Assembly (NCBI GenBank): GCA_030604885.1
Contig: JAUVUZ010000021.1
Location: 1 to 62,179, forward strand
Source: Alphaproteobacteria bacterium
GTDB taxonomy: Bacteria > Pseudomonadota > Alphaproteobacteria > Rhodospirillales > Rhodospirillaceae
Length of the DNA stretch: 62,179 bases
Direction of reading: 5' to 3'
The position numbers and the translations under genes were made by a program. Under the pieces are notes generated by a model. The model was not told the DNA's origin. It ran no database searches and saw only the letters and a program-made list of their open reading frames with translations. Of the stretch, positions 47,722-56,685 are shown piece by piece (position 1 is the stretch's first letter; every line of letters starts with the position of its first letter).

Positions 47722-49185
47722 ATGCGACTCCACCCCGACAACCTCTCCCGCCTGCCGCCCCGGGTGACGCGCCCCGGCTACGATCCGGCGAAGCTCCTCA
47801 CCGGCATCGTCCACCTCGGCCTCGGCGCCTTCCACCGCGCCCACCAGGCGGTCTACACCGAGGACGCCCTCGAGCGGGAGTTCGGCCCCTGGGGCATCGT
47901 CGGCGTCTCGCTGCGCAACCCGGACACCCGCGACGCCCTCCAGCCCCAGGGCAGCCTCTACACCGTCGCCACCCGCGACGGCGGCGGGGATTCGCTCCGG
48001 GTGGTGGGGGCGGTGAAGGTGTGCATGGTGGCGCCGGAGGACCCGCCGGTGCTGCTGGCGACGATGTGCTCGCCCGACATCCGCATCGTCAGCCTCACCA
48101 TCACCGAAAAGGGCTACTGCCACGACCCGGCCACCGGCCGGCTCAACCTCAAGCACCCGGACATCCTGCACGACCTCGCCGACCCGGGCCGCCCGAAATC
48201 GGCGATCGGCTTCATCGTCGAGGCGCTGGCGCGCCGCCGCAAGGCGGGGGTGGCGCCGTTCACCGTGCTCTCGTGCGACAACCTGCCGCACAACGGCGCG
48301 CTCACCGCCGGGCTGGTGGCGGCGATGGCCCACGCCCGCGACGCCGAGCTGGGGGCGTGGGTGGAGGCGGAGGTGGCCTTCCCCTCCACCATGGTGGACC
48401 GCATCGTGCCCGCCACCACCGACGACGACCGCGCCCTGGTGGAGGCGGGCCTCGGCATGGCCGACGCCTGGCCGGTGGTGGCCGAGCCGTTCAAGCAGTG
48501 GGTGATCGAGGACCGCTTCACCCTCGGCCGCCCGGCGTGGGACGCGGTGGGCGCCGAGTTCGTGGCCGACGTCGCCCCCTACGAGATGATGAAGCTGCGC
48601 CTCCTCAACGGCAGCCATTCGAGCCTCGCCTACCTGGGCTACCTCGGCGGCTTCGAGACCATCGCCGAAACCGTCGCCCAACCGGATTACGCCCGCCACG
48701 CACGCGCGCTGATGGCGGCGGCGGCCCCCACCGTGCCGGTGCCGCCGGGCTACGACCTCGCGGGCTACCAGGCGCAGCTGATGCAGCGGTTCGCCAACCC
48801 GGCACTCAAGCACCGCACCTGGCAGATCGCCATGGACGGCTCGCAGAAGCTGCCGCAGCGCCTGCTCGGCACCGCGCGCGACCTGCTGGCGAAAGGGGCG
48901 CCGGTGGACCGCATCGCCCTGGGGGTGGCGGCGTGGATGCGCTACGTCACCGGCGTCGACGAGCGCGGCCAGCCGATTTCGGTGAGCGACCCGATGGCCG
49001 AGCGCCTCGCCGGGCTGTTCGCCCAGACCGGGCCGGACCCGGCGCGCCTGGGCGCCGCCTATCTCGGCGTGAGCGAGGTGTTCGGCGACCTCGGCGCCGA
49101 CCCGAGGTTCGCCGTACCGGTGATCGACGCCCTCGCCCGGCTTTATGCCAAGGGCGCCCGCGCGACCCTCGCGGAAATGCCGTAA
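47722..49185 (+). CDS. uxuB: Fructuronate reductase / mannitol-dehydrogenase family
   Basis: Polyol dehydrogenase of 487 aa, reducing fructuronate to mannonate with NADH. The cofactor loop is GIVHLGLGAFHRAHQAVYTE. FPSTMVDRIVP and the catalytic Lys in MMKLRLLNGSHSSLAYLG are family hallmarks. Since no separate tagaturonate reductase is seen, it may also serve that step. GTG 47710 (GTGA overlap with dctM) is an alternative start. Confidence 0.92.
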   Translation: MRLHPDNLSRLPPRVTRPGYDPAKLLTGIVHLGLGAFHRAHQAVYTEDALEREFGPWGIVGVSLRNPDTRDALQPQGSLYTVATRDGGGDSLRVVGAVKVCMVAPEDPPVLLATMCSPDIRIVSLTITEKGYCHDPATGRLNLKHPDILHDLADPGRPKSAIGFIVEALARRRKAGVAPFTVLSCDNLPHNGALTAGLVAAMAHARDAELGAWVEAEVAFPSTMVDRIVPATTDDDRALVEAGLGMADAWPVVAEPFKQWVIEDRFTLGRPAWDAVGAEFVADVAPYEMMKLRLLNGSHSSLAYLGYLGGFETIAETVAQPDYARHARALMAAAAPTVPVPPGYDLAGYQAQLMQRFANPALKHRTWQIAMDGSQKLPQRLLGTARDLLAKGAPVDRIALGVAAWMRYVTGVDERGQPISVSDPMAERLAGLFAQTGPDPARLGAAYLGVSEVFGDLGADPRFAVPVIDALARLYAKGARATLAEMP

Positions 49186-49206
49186 GGTAACGGAAAGCCA
49201 CGCCGT

Positions 49207-49240
49207 TTCCCGCCGGAAGCACATTCCGGCGGGAATTTTT
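49207..49240 (+). terminator. Rho-independent terminator after uxuB
   Basis: TTCCCGCCGGAA (49207-49218) pairs perfectly with TTCCGGCGGGAA (49224-49235), followed by TTTTT. It closes the gntR-uxaC-dctPQM-uxuB operon. Confidence 0.93.
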
Positions 49241-49268
49241 CGCCCGTGGGGCGTTGCCCCCGTGCATC

Positions 49269-49286
49269 TTGTATACTAGCATACGA
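49269..49286. promoter_or_regulatory. Operator upstream of the second hexuronate operon
   Basis: TTGTATACTAGCATACGA is symmetric at 14 of 18 positions about its CTAG centre and matches the GTATAC-type sites of FCD/GntR regulators such as UxuR. It is 24 bp before the dehydrogenase start and differs from the operator at 42527, consistent with a second regulator. Confidence 0.6.
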
Positions 49287-49309
49287 GGACGTTTCCGGAG
49301 GTGCGCGTC

Positions 49310-50326
49310 ATGACCGCTGTCGTCGTCGAGAAGCCCCATCTCTTGAGCATCCGCCCCGCCCCCGCCGAGGCGCCGGGCGCGGGCGAGGTTCTGGTGCGGG
49401 TGCGGCGCGCCGGAATCTGCGGCTCCGATCTGCACATCTTCCACGGCACCAACCCGTTCGCGAAATATCCGCGGGTGATCGGCCACGAGTTCGCGGGCGA
49501 GATCGCCGCCGTCGGCCCCGGGGTCGCCGGGTTCTCGCTGGGCGACCGGGTGGTGGTGGACCCGGTGGTGGCGTGCGGCCACTGCTATCCCTGCCGGATC
49601 GGCCGCCCCAACGTCTGCGCCAACCTCGAAGTGATGGGCGTGCACCGCGACGGCGGCTTCCGCGACACCCTGGCGGTGCCCGCCGTCAACGCGATTCCGG
49701 TGGGCGACCTGCCGTTCGAGGTGGCGGCGATGGCCGAACCCTTCTCGATCGCCGCCAACGTGTTGGAGCGCACCGGCGGCGCCCACGCCGACGACACCGT
49801 GCTGATCTACGGCGCCGGGATGATCGGCCTCACCGTGCTGCTGGCGGCGCGGCTGGAGGGCGCGCGTTGCATCGTCACCGACGTGGACGACGCCCGCCTC
49901 GCCCGCGCCGCCGAGCTGGGCGCCGCGCGGGTGCTCAACGCCCGGCGCGAAAGCGTGGCGGAGGCGATGAAGACCGAGAACGACGGCCTCGGCCCCTCGC
50001 TGGTGATCGAGGCGGCGGGCGCGCCGGGCCTGGTGGACGAGGCGGTGAAGCTGGCCAGCCCGGCCGGGCGCATCGGCCTGCTCGGCTTCACCCCCGAGCC
50101 GACGCCGATCGTGCAGCAGGAGATCGTCAGGAAGGAATTGACCATCGCCGGATCGCGGCTCAACCGCCACCTGCTGCCGCGCGTGGTGGTGTGGTTCAAG
50201 ACCCGCCGCATCGACCCGCGCGGCCTCGTCACCCAGGTGTTCCCCGCCGCCGACGCGCAGGCCGCGTTCGACCTGATCCAGCGCGACCCGGGCAGCACCA
50301 TGAAGGTTCAGTTGGATTTCGCGTGA
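49310..50326 (+). CDS. Zinc-dependent alcohol dehydrogenase (sugar-acid oxidoreductase type)
   Basis: 338-aa MDR enzyme. Catalytic zinc ligands are in GICGSDLH and GHEFAGE; the structural zinc Cys cluster is CGHCYPCRIGRPNVC; the NAD loop is LIYGAGMIGLTVLLAARLEG. It is closest in type to RspB/L-galactonate and idonate dehydrogenases. Start ATG 49310 lies 8 nt after GGAGG; GTG 49301 sits on that SD. Confidence 0.88.
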   Translation: MTAVVVEKPHLLSIRPAPAEAPGAGEVLVRVRRAGICGSDLHIFHGTNPFAKYPRVIGHEFAGEIAAVGPGVAGFSLGDRVVVDPVVACGHCYPCRIGRPNVCANLEVMGVHRDGGFRDTLAVPAVNAIPVGDLPFEVAAMAEPFSIAANVLERTGGAHADDTVLIYGAGMIGLTVLLAARLEGARCIVTDVDDARLARAAELGAARVLNARRESVAEAMKTENDGLGPSLVIEAAGAPGLVDEAVKLASPAGRIGLLGFTPEPTPIVQQEIVRKELTIAGSRLNRHLLPRVVVWFKTRRIDPRGLVTQVFPAADAQAAFDLIQRDPGSTMKVQLDFA

Positions 50327-50372
50327 ACGACCGGGGCAAACCCGGCGAACCCCTTCAGGAGGACTTCATTCC

Positions 50373-51371
50373 ATGGATACGAAACTCACCCGCCGGAGCT
50401 TCGCCCTCGGCACCGCGCTGGGAGCGGCCGGGTTGACCCTCGGCGCCCCCGGCATCGTCCGCGCCGCCGCCAAGACCACCCTCAAGCTCGGCCACCTCGC
50501 CAACGAGCAGGACCCGTGGCACAAGGCCTGCCTCAAGTTCGCCGAGGAAACCGCGCGCCTCACCAACGGCGAGGTCGAGATCAAGGTGTTCCCCAACGAG
50601 CAGCTCGGCAAGGAAACCGACCTCATCAAGGGCATCCAGCTCGGCACCGTGGACTTCACCATCACCGGCGAATCCTTGCAGAACTGGGCGCCCTCCGCCG
50701 CGCTGCTGGCGGTGCCCTACGCGATCAAGGACCTCGGCCACATGGACAAGGTGGTGAACGGCAAGGTCGGCCGGGAGATCGCCGCCGACATCGAGGCCAA
50801 GACCCAGCTGCGCCCCCTCGCCTTCTTCCCGCGCGGGCCGCGCAACCTCACCTCCAACCGCCCGATCCGCACCCCCGACGAACTGAACGGCCTCAAGATC
50901 CGCGTGCCGAACGTGCCGCTGTTCGTGTCGTTCTGGCAGGCGCTCGGCGCCAAGCCGACGCCGATGGCGTTCTCCGAGGTGTTCACCTCGCTCCAGAACG
51001 GCACCATCGAGGCGCAGGAGAACCCGCTGGCGCTGATCAAGTCGGCGAGCTTCAACGAGGTGCAGAAGCACGTCAACCTCACCGAGCACGTGGTGAGCTG
51101 GATCTACCTCGCCGGGTCGTCGAAAAAGCTCGACAAGATGCCGAAGGCCCACCGCGACGCGATCATGGCCGCCGCCAAGACCGCCGGAGCCTACGAGCGC
51201 GAGCTGTTCGTCGCCGACGAGAAGAACCTCGCCGACGAACTCAAGGCCAAGGGCATGACCTTCGTCGAGGCCGACAAGGCGGCGTTCGCGAAAAAGGGCC
51301 AGGAGGCGGTGATCGCCGCCCTCAAGCCCGAGGTGAAGCCGCTCTACGAGCAGATCCTCGCCACCGCCTGA
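50373..51371 (+). CDS. TRAP transporter substrate-binding protein (DctP family), transporter 2
   Basis: 332-aa protein whose signal carries a twin-arginine motif (TRRSFALGTALGAAGLTLGA), suggesting Tat export. The mature part has LNGLKIRVPNVPLFVSFWQA with the ligand Arg and SEVFTSLQNGTIEAQENP. Second hexuronate or aldonate importer. Confidence 0.92.
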   Translation: MDTKLTRRSFALGTALGAAGLTLGAPGIVRAAAKTTLKLGHLANEQDPWHKACLKFAEETARLTNGEVEIKVFPNEQLGKETDLIKGIQLGTVDFTITGESLQNWAPSAALLAVPYAIKDLGHMDKVVNGKVGREIAADIEAKTQLRPLAFFPRGPRNLTSNRPIRTPDELNGLKIRVPNVPLFVSFWQALGAKPTPMAFSEVFTSLQNGTIEAQENPLALIKSASFNEVQKHVNLTEHVVSWIYLAGSSKKLDKMPKAHRDAIMAAAKTAGAYERELFVADEKNLADELKAKGMTFVEADKAAFAKKGQEAVIAALKPEVKPLYEQILATA

Positions 51372-51377
51372 TCCGTC

Positions 51378-51404
51378 GCGGCTCCGGCGCACAGCCGGGG
51401 CCGC
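51378..51404 (+). terminator. Hairpin between dctP and dctQ of TRAP transporter 2
   Basis: GCGGCTCCGGC (51378-51388) pairs with GCCGGGGCCGC (51394-51404) with one G-T wobble; no T-run. It occupies the same place as the hairpin in transporter 1, pointing to a shared expression strategy. Confidence 0.65.
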
Positions 51405-51434
51405 TCCGTTCCCCCACGACCCGAGGACAGCGGC

Positions 51435-51932
51435 ATGACCAAAGCCCTCTGCGGATTCGTCGGCGCGGTGCGGCGGGTTTGCGAACTCGGCACCATCGCG
51501 TCGTTCTCCGTCCTGATCGCCGTCACCCTGCTGCAGGTGCTGGGGCGCCTGCCGGGCTTCCCCTCGCTGGTGTTCACCGAGGAGGTGGCGCGCTTCGCCC
51601 TGGTCTACCTCGTCGCCTTCGGCTGCGGCGTCGCGGCGCTGCGGGGCGAACTCGTCAACGTCGACCTGTTCGTCAACCTCCTGCCCCCGGCGGGCCGCCG
51701 GGTGGCGCACGGGTTGGGGCTGCTGCTGGTGATCCTCTTCTCGCTGGCGATCCTGCGCGGCAGTTGGGACTACATGATGAACGGCGTCGGCGAGCGCGCC
51801 CGCTCGTTCGAAATCTCGATGGTGTGGGTCTACGCCGCGGTGGTGGTGATCCCGGCGGCGCTGGCGTTCTTCTCCGCCGCGCGGCTGTTCGGCTGCCGCG
51901 CCCCGCAGCACCGCCCGGAGGAGACCGCCTGA
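51435..51932 (+). CDS. TRAP transporter small membrane subunit (DctQ family), transporter 2
   Basis: 165 aa with four membrane helices (SFSVLIAVTLLQVLGRL, ARFALVYLVAFGCGVAAL, AHGLGLLLVILFSLAILRG, VYAAVVVIPAALAFFSAAR) and the F-T-E-E-V-A-R motif of the family. Its stop overlaps the dctM start by 1 bp. Confidence 0.9.
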   Translation: MTKALCGFVGAVRRVCELGTIASFSVLIAVTLLQVLGRLPGFPSLVFTEEVARFALVYLVAFGCGVAALRGELVNVDLFVNLLPPAGRRVAHGLGLLLVILFSLAILRGSWDYMMNGVGERARSFEISMVWVYAAVVVIPAALAFFSAARLFGCRAPQHRPEETA

Positions 51933-53209
51933 TGCTGATCGCCGCGCTGTTCGGCACCTTCGCCTTCGCCCTGATCCTCGGCATGCCGATCGCCATCGCT
52001 CTCGGCGCCAGCTCGGCGGTCTACATGGTGCTGGCCGACATCGACCTCGCGGTGGTGCCGCAGTTCATGTATTCGGGCATGGACAGCTTCGTGCTGCTGT
52101 GTATTCCGGGCTTCGTGCTCGCCGGGAACCTGATGAACGGCGGCGGCATCACCGACCAGATCGTCCGCTTCGGCAAGGCGCTGGTGGGGCATGTGCCCGG
52201 GGGCCTCGGCCTCGCCAACGTCACCGGCTCGATGATCTTCGCCGGAATCTCCGGCACCGCGGTGGCGGAAACCGCGTCGATCGGCTCGGTGATGATCCCG
52301 GCGATGCGCAAGTCCGGCTACGACGGGCCGTTCTCCGCCGCCCTCACCGCCGCCGCCTCCACCGTCGGGCCGATCATCCCGCCATCGGTGCCGATGATCA
52401 TCGCCGGCACCCTCACCGGCCTTTCGGTGGGGAAGATGTTCCTGGCGGGCGCGGTGCCCGGGCTGCTGCTCGGCCTCGGCATGCTCGTCACCGTCTACAT
52501 CCTCGCGCGGCGGCGCAACTATCCGCGCGGCCCGTGGCTCGGCTTCGGCGAGCTGGCGCGGTCGTCGCGGGCGGCGATCTGGGCGCTGCTGATGACGGTG
52601 ATCATCCTGTTCGGCATTGTCGGCGGCTACTTCACCCCCACCGAGGCCTCGATCGTCGCGGCGCTCTACGCCTTCGTCGTCGGCCTGTTCGTCTACAAGG
52701 GCTTCACCCTGCGCGCCCTGCCGGGAATCCTGCTGGAAAGCGCGGTGGGTTCGGGCGGGCTGATCCTGCTGGTGGGCCTCGCCAACGTGTTCGGCTGGAT
52801 TCTCACCAGCGAGCAGATCCCCCAGACCATCGCCGCGGCGATGCTGTCGCTCACCGAGAACAAGTTCCTGATCATCCTGATGATCAACATCCTGCTGCTG
52901 ATCGTCGGCACCTTCATGGAGACCATCGCGGCGCTGATCATCCTGTTTCCGCCGCTCCTCGCGGTGGCGACCTCGGTGGGGGTGGACCCGGTCCACTTCG
53001 CGATCTTCTCGATCCTCAATCTGATGATCGGGCTGACCACGCCGCCGGTGGGGGTGTGCCTGTTCGTCGCCGCCAACATCGCGCGCCTGCCGCTGTCCGA
53101 CGTGATCAAGGGAATCTGGCCGTTCCTGCTGTGCAACGGCATGGTGCTGCTGCTGGTGTCCTACGTCCCGGCGATCTCGCTGTGGCTGCCCGGGCTGTTC
53201 TACAAATGA
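51932..53209 (+). CDS. TRAP transporter large permease (DctM family), transporter 2
   Basis: 425 aa, multi-spanning. It carries FAGISGTAVAETASIGSVMI, GPIIPPSVPMIIAG and GLTTPPVGVCLFVAANIA. It ends in an ATGA overlap with the GntR gene. Confidence 0.94.
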   Translation: MLIAALFGTFAFALILGMPIAIALGASSAVYMVLADIDLAVVPQFMYSGMDSFVLLCIPGFVLAGNLMNGGGITDQIVRFGKALVGHVPGGLGLANVTGSMIFAGISGTAVAETASIGSVMIPAMRKSGYDGPFSAALTAAASTVGPIIPPSVPMIIAGTLTGLSVGKMFLAGAVPGLLLGLGMLVTVYILARRRNYPRGPWLGFGELARSSRAAIWALLMTVIILFGIVGGYFTPTEASIVAALYAFVVGLFVYKGFTLRALPGILLESAVGSGGLILLVGLANVFGWILTSEQIPQTIAAAMLSLTENKFLIILMINILLLIVGTFMETIAALIILFPPLLAVATSVGVDPVHFAIFSILNLMIGLTTPPVGVCLFVAANIARLPLSDVIKGIWPFLLCNGMVLLLVSYVPAISLWLPGLFYK

Positions 53210-53910
53210 CCGCCCTGGCCCTCGTCCCCACCGACGTGGCGGGCATCCACGCGGCGATCCGCGACGACATCGTGCTGCTGCGCATGCGGCCCGGCCAGCG
53301 CCTGTCGGAAAACCAGCTGGCGCTGCGCTTCGGCACCAGCCGCACGCCGGTGCGCGCGGCGCTGGCGCGGCTGGTGGACGAAGGCCTGATCGACGTGCTG
53401 CCGCAGCGCGGCACCTTCGTCTCGCGGATTTCGTTGCAGGCGGTGCGGCGCGCCCGCTTCGTCCGCCGCGCGCTCGAAATCGCGATCGTCCGCCGCGCCG
53501 CCGAGGACGGCCTGCCGCCCGCCTCCCGCGCGCGGGTGGAGGCGGCGGTGGCGGCGCAGGAACGGGCCGCCGCCGCGCCCCCCGGCCAGGCCTCGGCCGA
53601 GGCCTTCACCGCCGCCGACGACGCCTTCCACGCGGCGCTCGCCTCGGGCATCGGCCTCGCCGACGTGTGGGCGGTGGTGGAGCGGGAAAAATCCCAGTTC
53701 GACCGCATCCGCTTCCTCAGCCTGCCGGAAGCGACGCCGATGGCGGCGCTGATCGCCCAGCACAAGGCGATCCTCGCCGGGATCGCGGCGCGCGACGCGG
53801 GGGCGGCGGAAGCGGCGATGGTGACGCATATGGATGAGGTGCTGAAGGTCGCGAGCGGGATCAAGGCCGCCCACCCCGACCTCTTCGCACCGGACAGCAA
53901 GGGAGAGTGA
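53206..53910 (+). CDS. GntR-family regulator with FCD domain
   Basis: 234 aa. Winged HTH (GQRLSENQLALRFGTSRTPV, RAALARLVDEGLIDVLPQRG) and FCD domain (DDAFHAALASGIG, VTHMDEVLKVASG). Distinct from the regulator at 42625. It overlaps dctM by 4 bp and lies within the second operon, so it probably autoregulates through the operator at 49269. Confidence 0.9.
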   Translation: MTALALVPTDVAGIHAAIRDDIVLLRMRPGQRLSENQLALRFGTSRTPVRAALARLVDEGLIDVLPQRGTFVSRISLQAVRRARFVRRALEIAIVRRAAEDGLPPASRARVEAAVAAQERAAAAPPGQASAEAFTAADDAFHAALASGIGLADVWAVVEREKSQFDRIRFLSLPEATPMAALIAQHKAILAGIAARDAGAAEAAMVTHMDEVLKVASGIKAAHPDLFAPDSKGE

Positions 53911-53912
53911 CG

Positions 53913-55103
53913 ATGGAGCAGACTTGGCGCTGGTTCGGCCCCGACGACTACGTGAAACTTCCGCACATCCGCCAGGCGGGGGCCACCGGGGTGGTCACGG
54001 CGTTGCACCACATCCCCTACGGCGTGGTGTGGTCGGTGGAGGAGATCGAGAAGCGCAAGGCGGAGATCGCCGACGCCGGTCTCGGCCTTTCGTGGAGCGT
54101 GGTGGAAAGCCTGCCGGTGGCGGAGGCGATCAAGCTCGGCGAGGGCGACCTCGAACCCCTCTACGAGAACTACCGCCAGTCGATCCGCAACCTCGCGGCC
54201 TGCGGCATCAAGACGATCTGCTACAACTTCATGCCGGTGCTGGACTGGACCCGCACCGACCTCACCGCCGAGATGCCCGGCGGCGGCCGCACCCTGCGCT
54301 TCAACGCCGACCAGTACGCCGCCTTCGACGTCTACATGCTGGAGCGCGAGGGCGCCGAGGCCTTGCACGACCCGGAGGTTCTGGCGCGCGCCAAGGTGTG
54401 GTTCGACGCCGCCTCGGAGGCCGACAAGGACCGTCTGCTCGCCAACATCATGTCGGGGCTGCCGGGCGCCTTCGACCGCTACGACGTGCCCGGCCTGCGG
54501 GCGGTGCTGGCGCGCTACCACGGCATCACCCCCGACCAGCTGCGCGAGAACTACGTCGCCTTCCTCAAGGCGGTGATCCCCACCGCCGAGGAATGCGGCG
54601 TGCGCCTCGCGGTGCATCCCGACGACCCGCCCCGGCCCCTGTTCGGCCTGCCGCGCATCGTCTCCAACGCCAAGGACATCGCCTTCATCCTCGATTCCTA
54701 CCGCTCGGACTCCAACGGCCTCACCCTCTGCGCCGGGTCCCTCGGCGCCGGGCGCAACGACGTGGTGGGAATCGCCGAACGCTTCGCCAAGCGCATCCAC
54801 TTCGCCCACCTGCGCAACGTGAAGAAGGACCCGGACGGCTCGTTCATGGAGGCCGAGCACCTGGGCGGCGACACCGACATGGTCAAGCTCGTCACCGTGC
54901 TGCTGACCGAGCAGAAGCGCCGCAAGGAGGCAGGCCAGGAGGCCTGGCGCATCCCCTTCCGCCCCGACCACGGCTTCGAACTGCTGGGCGACGTGGGCGC
55001 CCCCGCCCACCCCGGCTATTCCACCATCGGGCGCCTCAAGGGGCTGGCGGAAATCCGCGGCGTGATGACGGCGGTGGCGGAAATCCGCGATCTGCCGGTG
55101 TAA
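53913..55103 (+). CDS. uxuA: Mannonate dehydratase
   Basis: Converts D-mannonate to 2-keto-3-deoxygluconate (396 aa). It shows TWRWFGPDDYVKLPHIRQAG, HHIPYGVVWSVEEIEKRK, CYNFMPVLDWTRTDL, RLAVHPDDPPRPLFGLPRIV and IHFAHLRNV, which carry the metal-binding Cys and His residues. Start ATG 53913 with GGGAG 7 nt upstream; GTG 53907 is possible. Ends the second operon. Confidence 0.95.
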   Translation: MEQTWRWFGPDDYVKLPHIRQAGATGVVTALHHIPYGVVWSVEEIEKRKAEIADAGLGLSWSVVESLPVAEAIKLGEGDLEPLYENYRQSIRNLAACGIKTICYNFMPVLDWTRTDLTAEMPGGGRTLRFNADQYAAFDVYMLEREGAEALHDPEVLARAKVWFDAASEADKDRLLANIMSGLPGAFDRYDVPGLRAVLARYHGITPDQLRENYVAFLKAVIPTAEECGVRLAVHPDDPPRPLFGLPRIVSNAKDIAFILDSYRSDSNGLTLCAGSLGAGRNDVVGIAERFAKRIHFAHLRNVKKDPDGSFMEAEHLGGDTDMVKLVTVLLTEQKRRKEAGQEAWRIPFRPDHGFELLGDVGAPAHPGYSTIGRLKGLAEIRGVMTAVAEIRDLPV

Positions 55104-55114
55104 GGCGAGAGCGA

Positions 55115-55148
55115 CGGATCGGGCCGCCCCCTCCCGCGGCCCGATCCG
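55115..55148 (+). terminator. Hairpin after uxuA
   Basis: CGGATCGGGCCG (55115-55126) pairs perfectly with CGGCCCGATCCG (55137-55148), 10-nt loop. No T-run follows, so it is a weak or rho-assisted terminator or an mRNA 3' stabiliser. Confidence 0.6.
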
Positions 55149-55222
55149 CATAACCCGGTCTTGCCCGGCGCGCGGTTGCGCAGCATAGTTTGCAAACCGT
55201 TCTGATCCCCGGAGGTTTTCCC

Positions 55223-56674
55223 GTGTCCGATTCCCCCCTCGCCGCTCTCGCCCCGGCCGCCGTCTGGTCCGCGTTCGCCGACCTCTGCGCGATCCCCCAT
55301 CCGTCGCGTCACGAAGCCGCGATCGTCGCCTTCCTGAAACGCCGCGCCGAGGCCCGGGGCCTGGCCGCCGAGGTGGACGCCAAGGGCAACCTGATCGTGC
55401 GCAAGCCCGCGACGCCCGGCCGCGAAAACCGCCCCGGCGTGGTGCTCCAGGCGCATGTGGACATGGTCCCCCAGGCCAACGCCGACACCCCCCACGACTT
55501 CGCCAGGGACCCGATCCGCCCGCGCGTCGACGGCGCCTGGGTGGCCGCCACCGGCACCACCCTCGGCGCCGACAACTGCATCGGCGCGGCGGCGATGCTG
55601 GCGCTGATCGAGGACACCGCGCTGCCCCACGGGCCGCTCGAGTTCCTGTTCACGGTGGAGGAGGAAATCGGCCTCAACGGCGCCCGCGCCGTGGCCCCCG
55701 GGGTGCTGAAGGGCGACATCCTCCTCAACCTCGACAGCGAGGACGACACCCGCATCACCATCGGCTGCGCGGGCGGGCGCGACGTCGTCGTCTCCCTGCC
55801 CCTCGCCCAGGCGGACCCGGGCGACAAGGCGTTCCTCGAGGTTTCGGTGAAGGGGCTGAAGGGCGGCCACTCGGGCCTCGACATCCACCTCGGTCACGGC
55901 AACGCCATCCGCATCCTCGCGCGGGTGCTGCGCGCCGCGCGGGAGGCCGCGCCCTCGCTGCGGGTGGCGCGGATCGGCGGCGGCAGCGCGCGCAACGCCA
56001 TCCCGCGCGAGGCGGCGGCGCTGGTGGCGGTGAGCAAGGCGGAGGAAGCCGCCTGCCGCGCCGGGATCGCCACCCGCCTCACCGACATCCGCGCCGAGCT
56101 GGCCCAGGCCGACCCGGGCCTGACGGTGGAGGTGGAAAGCGCCGCCGCCGCGCGGGCGTTCACGGCGGAGGCCTCGGCGGCGCTGATCCGCGCCATCAAC
56201 GCCTGCCCCGACGGCATCGGCCGCCTCTCCGATTCGCTGCCGGGCACGCCCGAAACCTCGTCCAACATCGGCGTGATCGCCACCACCGAAAGCGGCGTGC
56301 AGATCACCTGCATGGTGCGGTCGAGCGTGGATTCCGCCCGCGACGCCCTGTGCGCGCGGATCGAGGACGTGTTCGCCCTGGCGGGCGGCAGCGTGACCCT
56401 CGGCGCCCCCTATCCGGGCTGGCAACCCAATCCGGAGGCGAAGATCCTCGGCGTGCTCTCGGCGGCCCACACCCGGCTGCGCGGCACGCCGCCGGAGATT
56501 TCCACCGTCCACGCCGGACTCGAATGCGCGATCCTCGGCGCCGCCTATCCGCGCTGGGAGATGGCGTCGATCGGCCCGGTGATCCGCAACCCCCATTCGC
56601 CCGACGAACGCGTCGAGATCGCGAGCGTCGGCCGGTTCTGGGGGCTGCTCACCGAAACCCTCGCGGCGGTCTGA
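55223..56674 (+). CDS. pepD: Aminoacyl-histidine dipeptidase PepD (M20 family)
   Basis: Cytosolic zinc dipeptidase of 483 aa. Metal ligands are visible in LQAHVDMVPQ, GADNCIGAAAML, FTVEEEIGLNGA and LNLDSEDD. The usual M20 core is split by a lid domain. Start GTG 55223 is 7 nt after GGAGG; the longer frame from 55190 has no SD. Confidence 0.92.
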   Translation: MSDSPLAALAPAAVWSAFADLCAIPHPSRHEAAIVAFLKRRAEARGLAAEVDAKGNLIVRKPATPGRENRPGVVLQAHVDMVPQANADTPHDFARDPIRPRVDGAWVAATGTTLGADNCIGAAAMLALIEDTALPHGPLEFLFTVEEEIGLNGARAVAPGVLKGDILLNLDSEDDTRITIGCAGGRDVVVSLPLAQADPGDKAFLEVSVKGLKGGHSGLDIHLGHGNAIRILARVLRAAREAAPSLRVARIGGGSARNAIPREAAALVAVSKAEEAACRAGIATRLTDIRAELAQADPGLTVEVESAAAARAFTAEASAALIRAINACPDGIGRLSDSLPGTPETSSNIGVIATTESGVQITCMVRSSVDSARDALCARIEDVFALAGGSVTLGAPYPGWQPNPEAKILGVLSAAHTRLRGTPPEISTVHAGLECAILGAAYPRWEMASIGPVIRNPHSPDERVEIASVGRFWGLLTETLAAV

Positions 56675-56685
56675 CCTCCCGCCCC

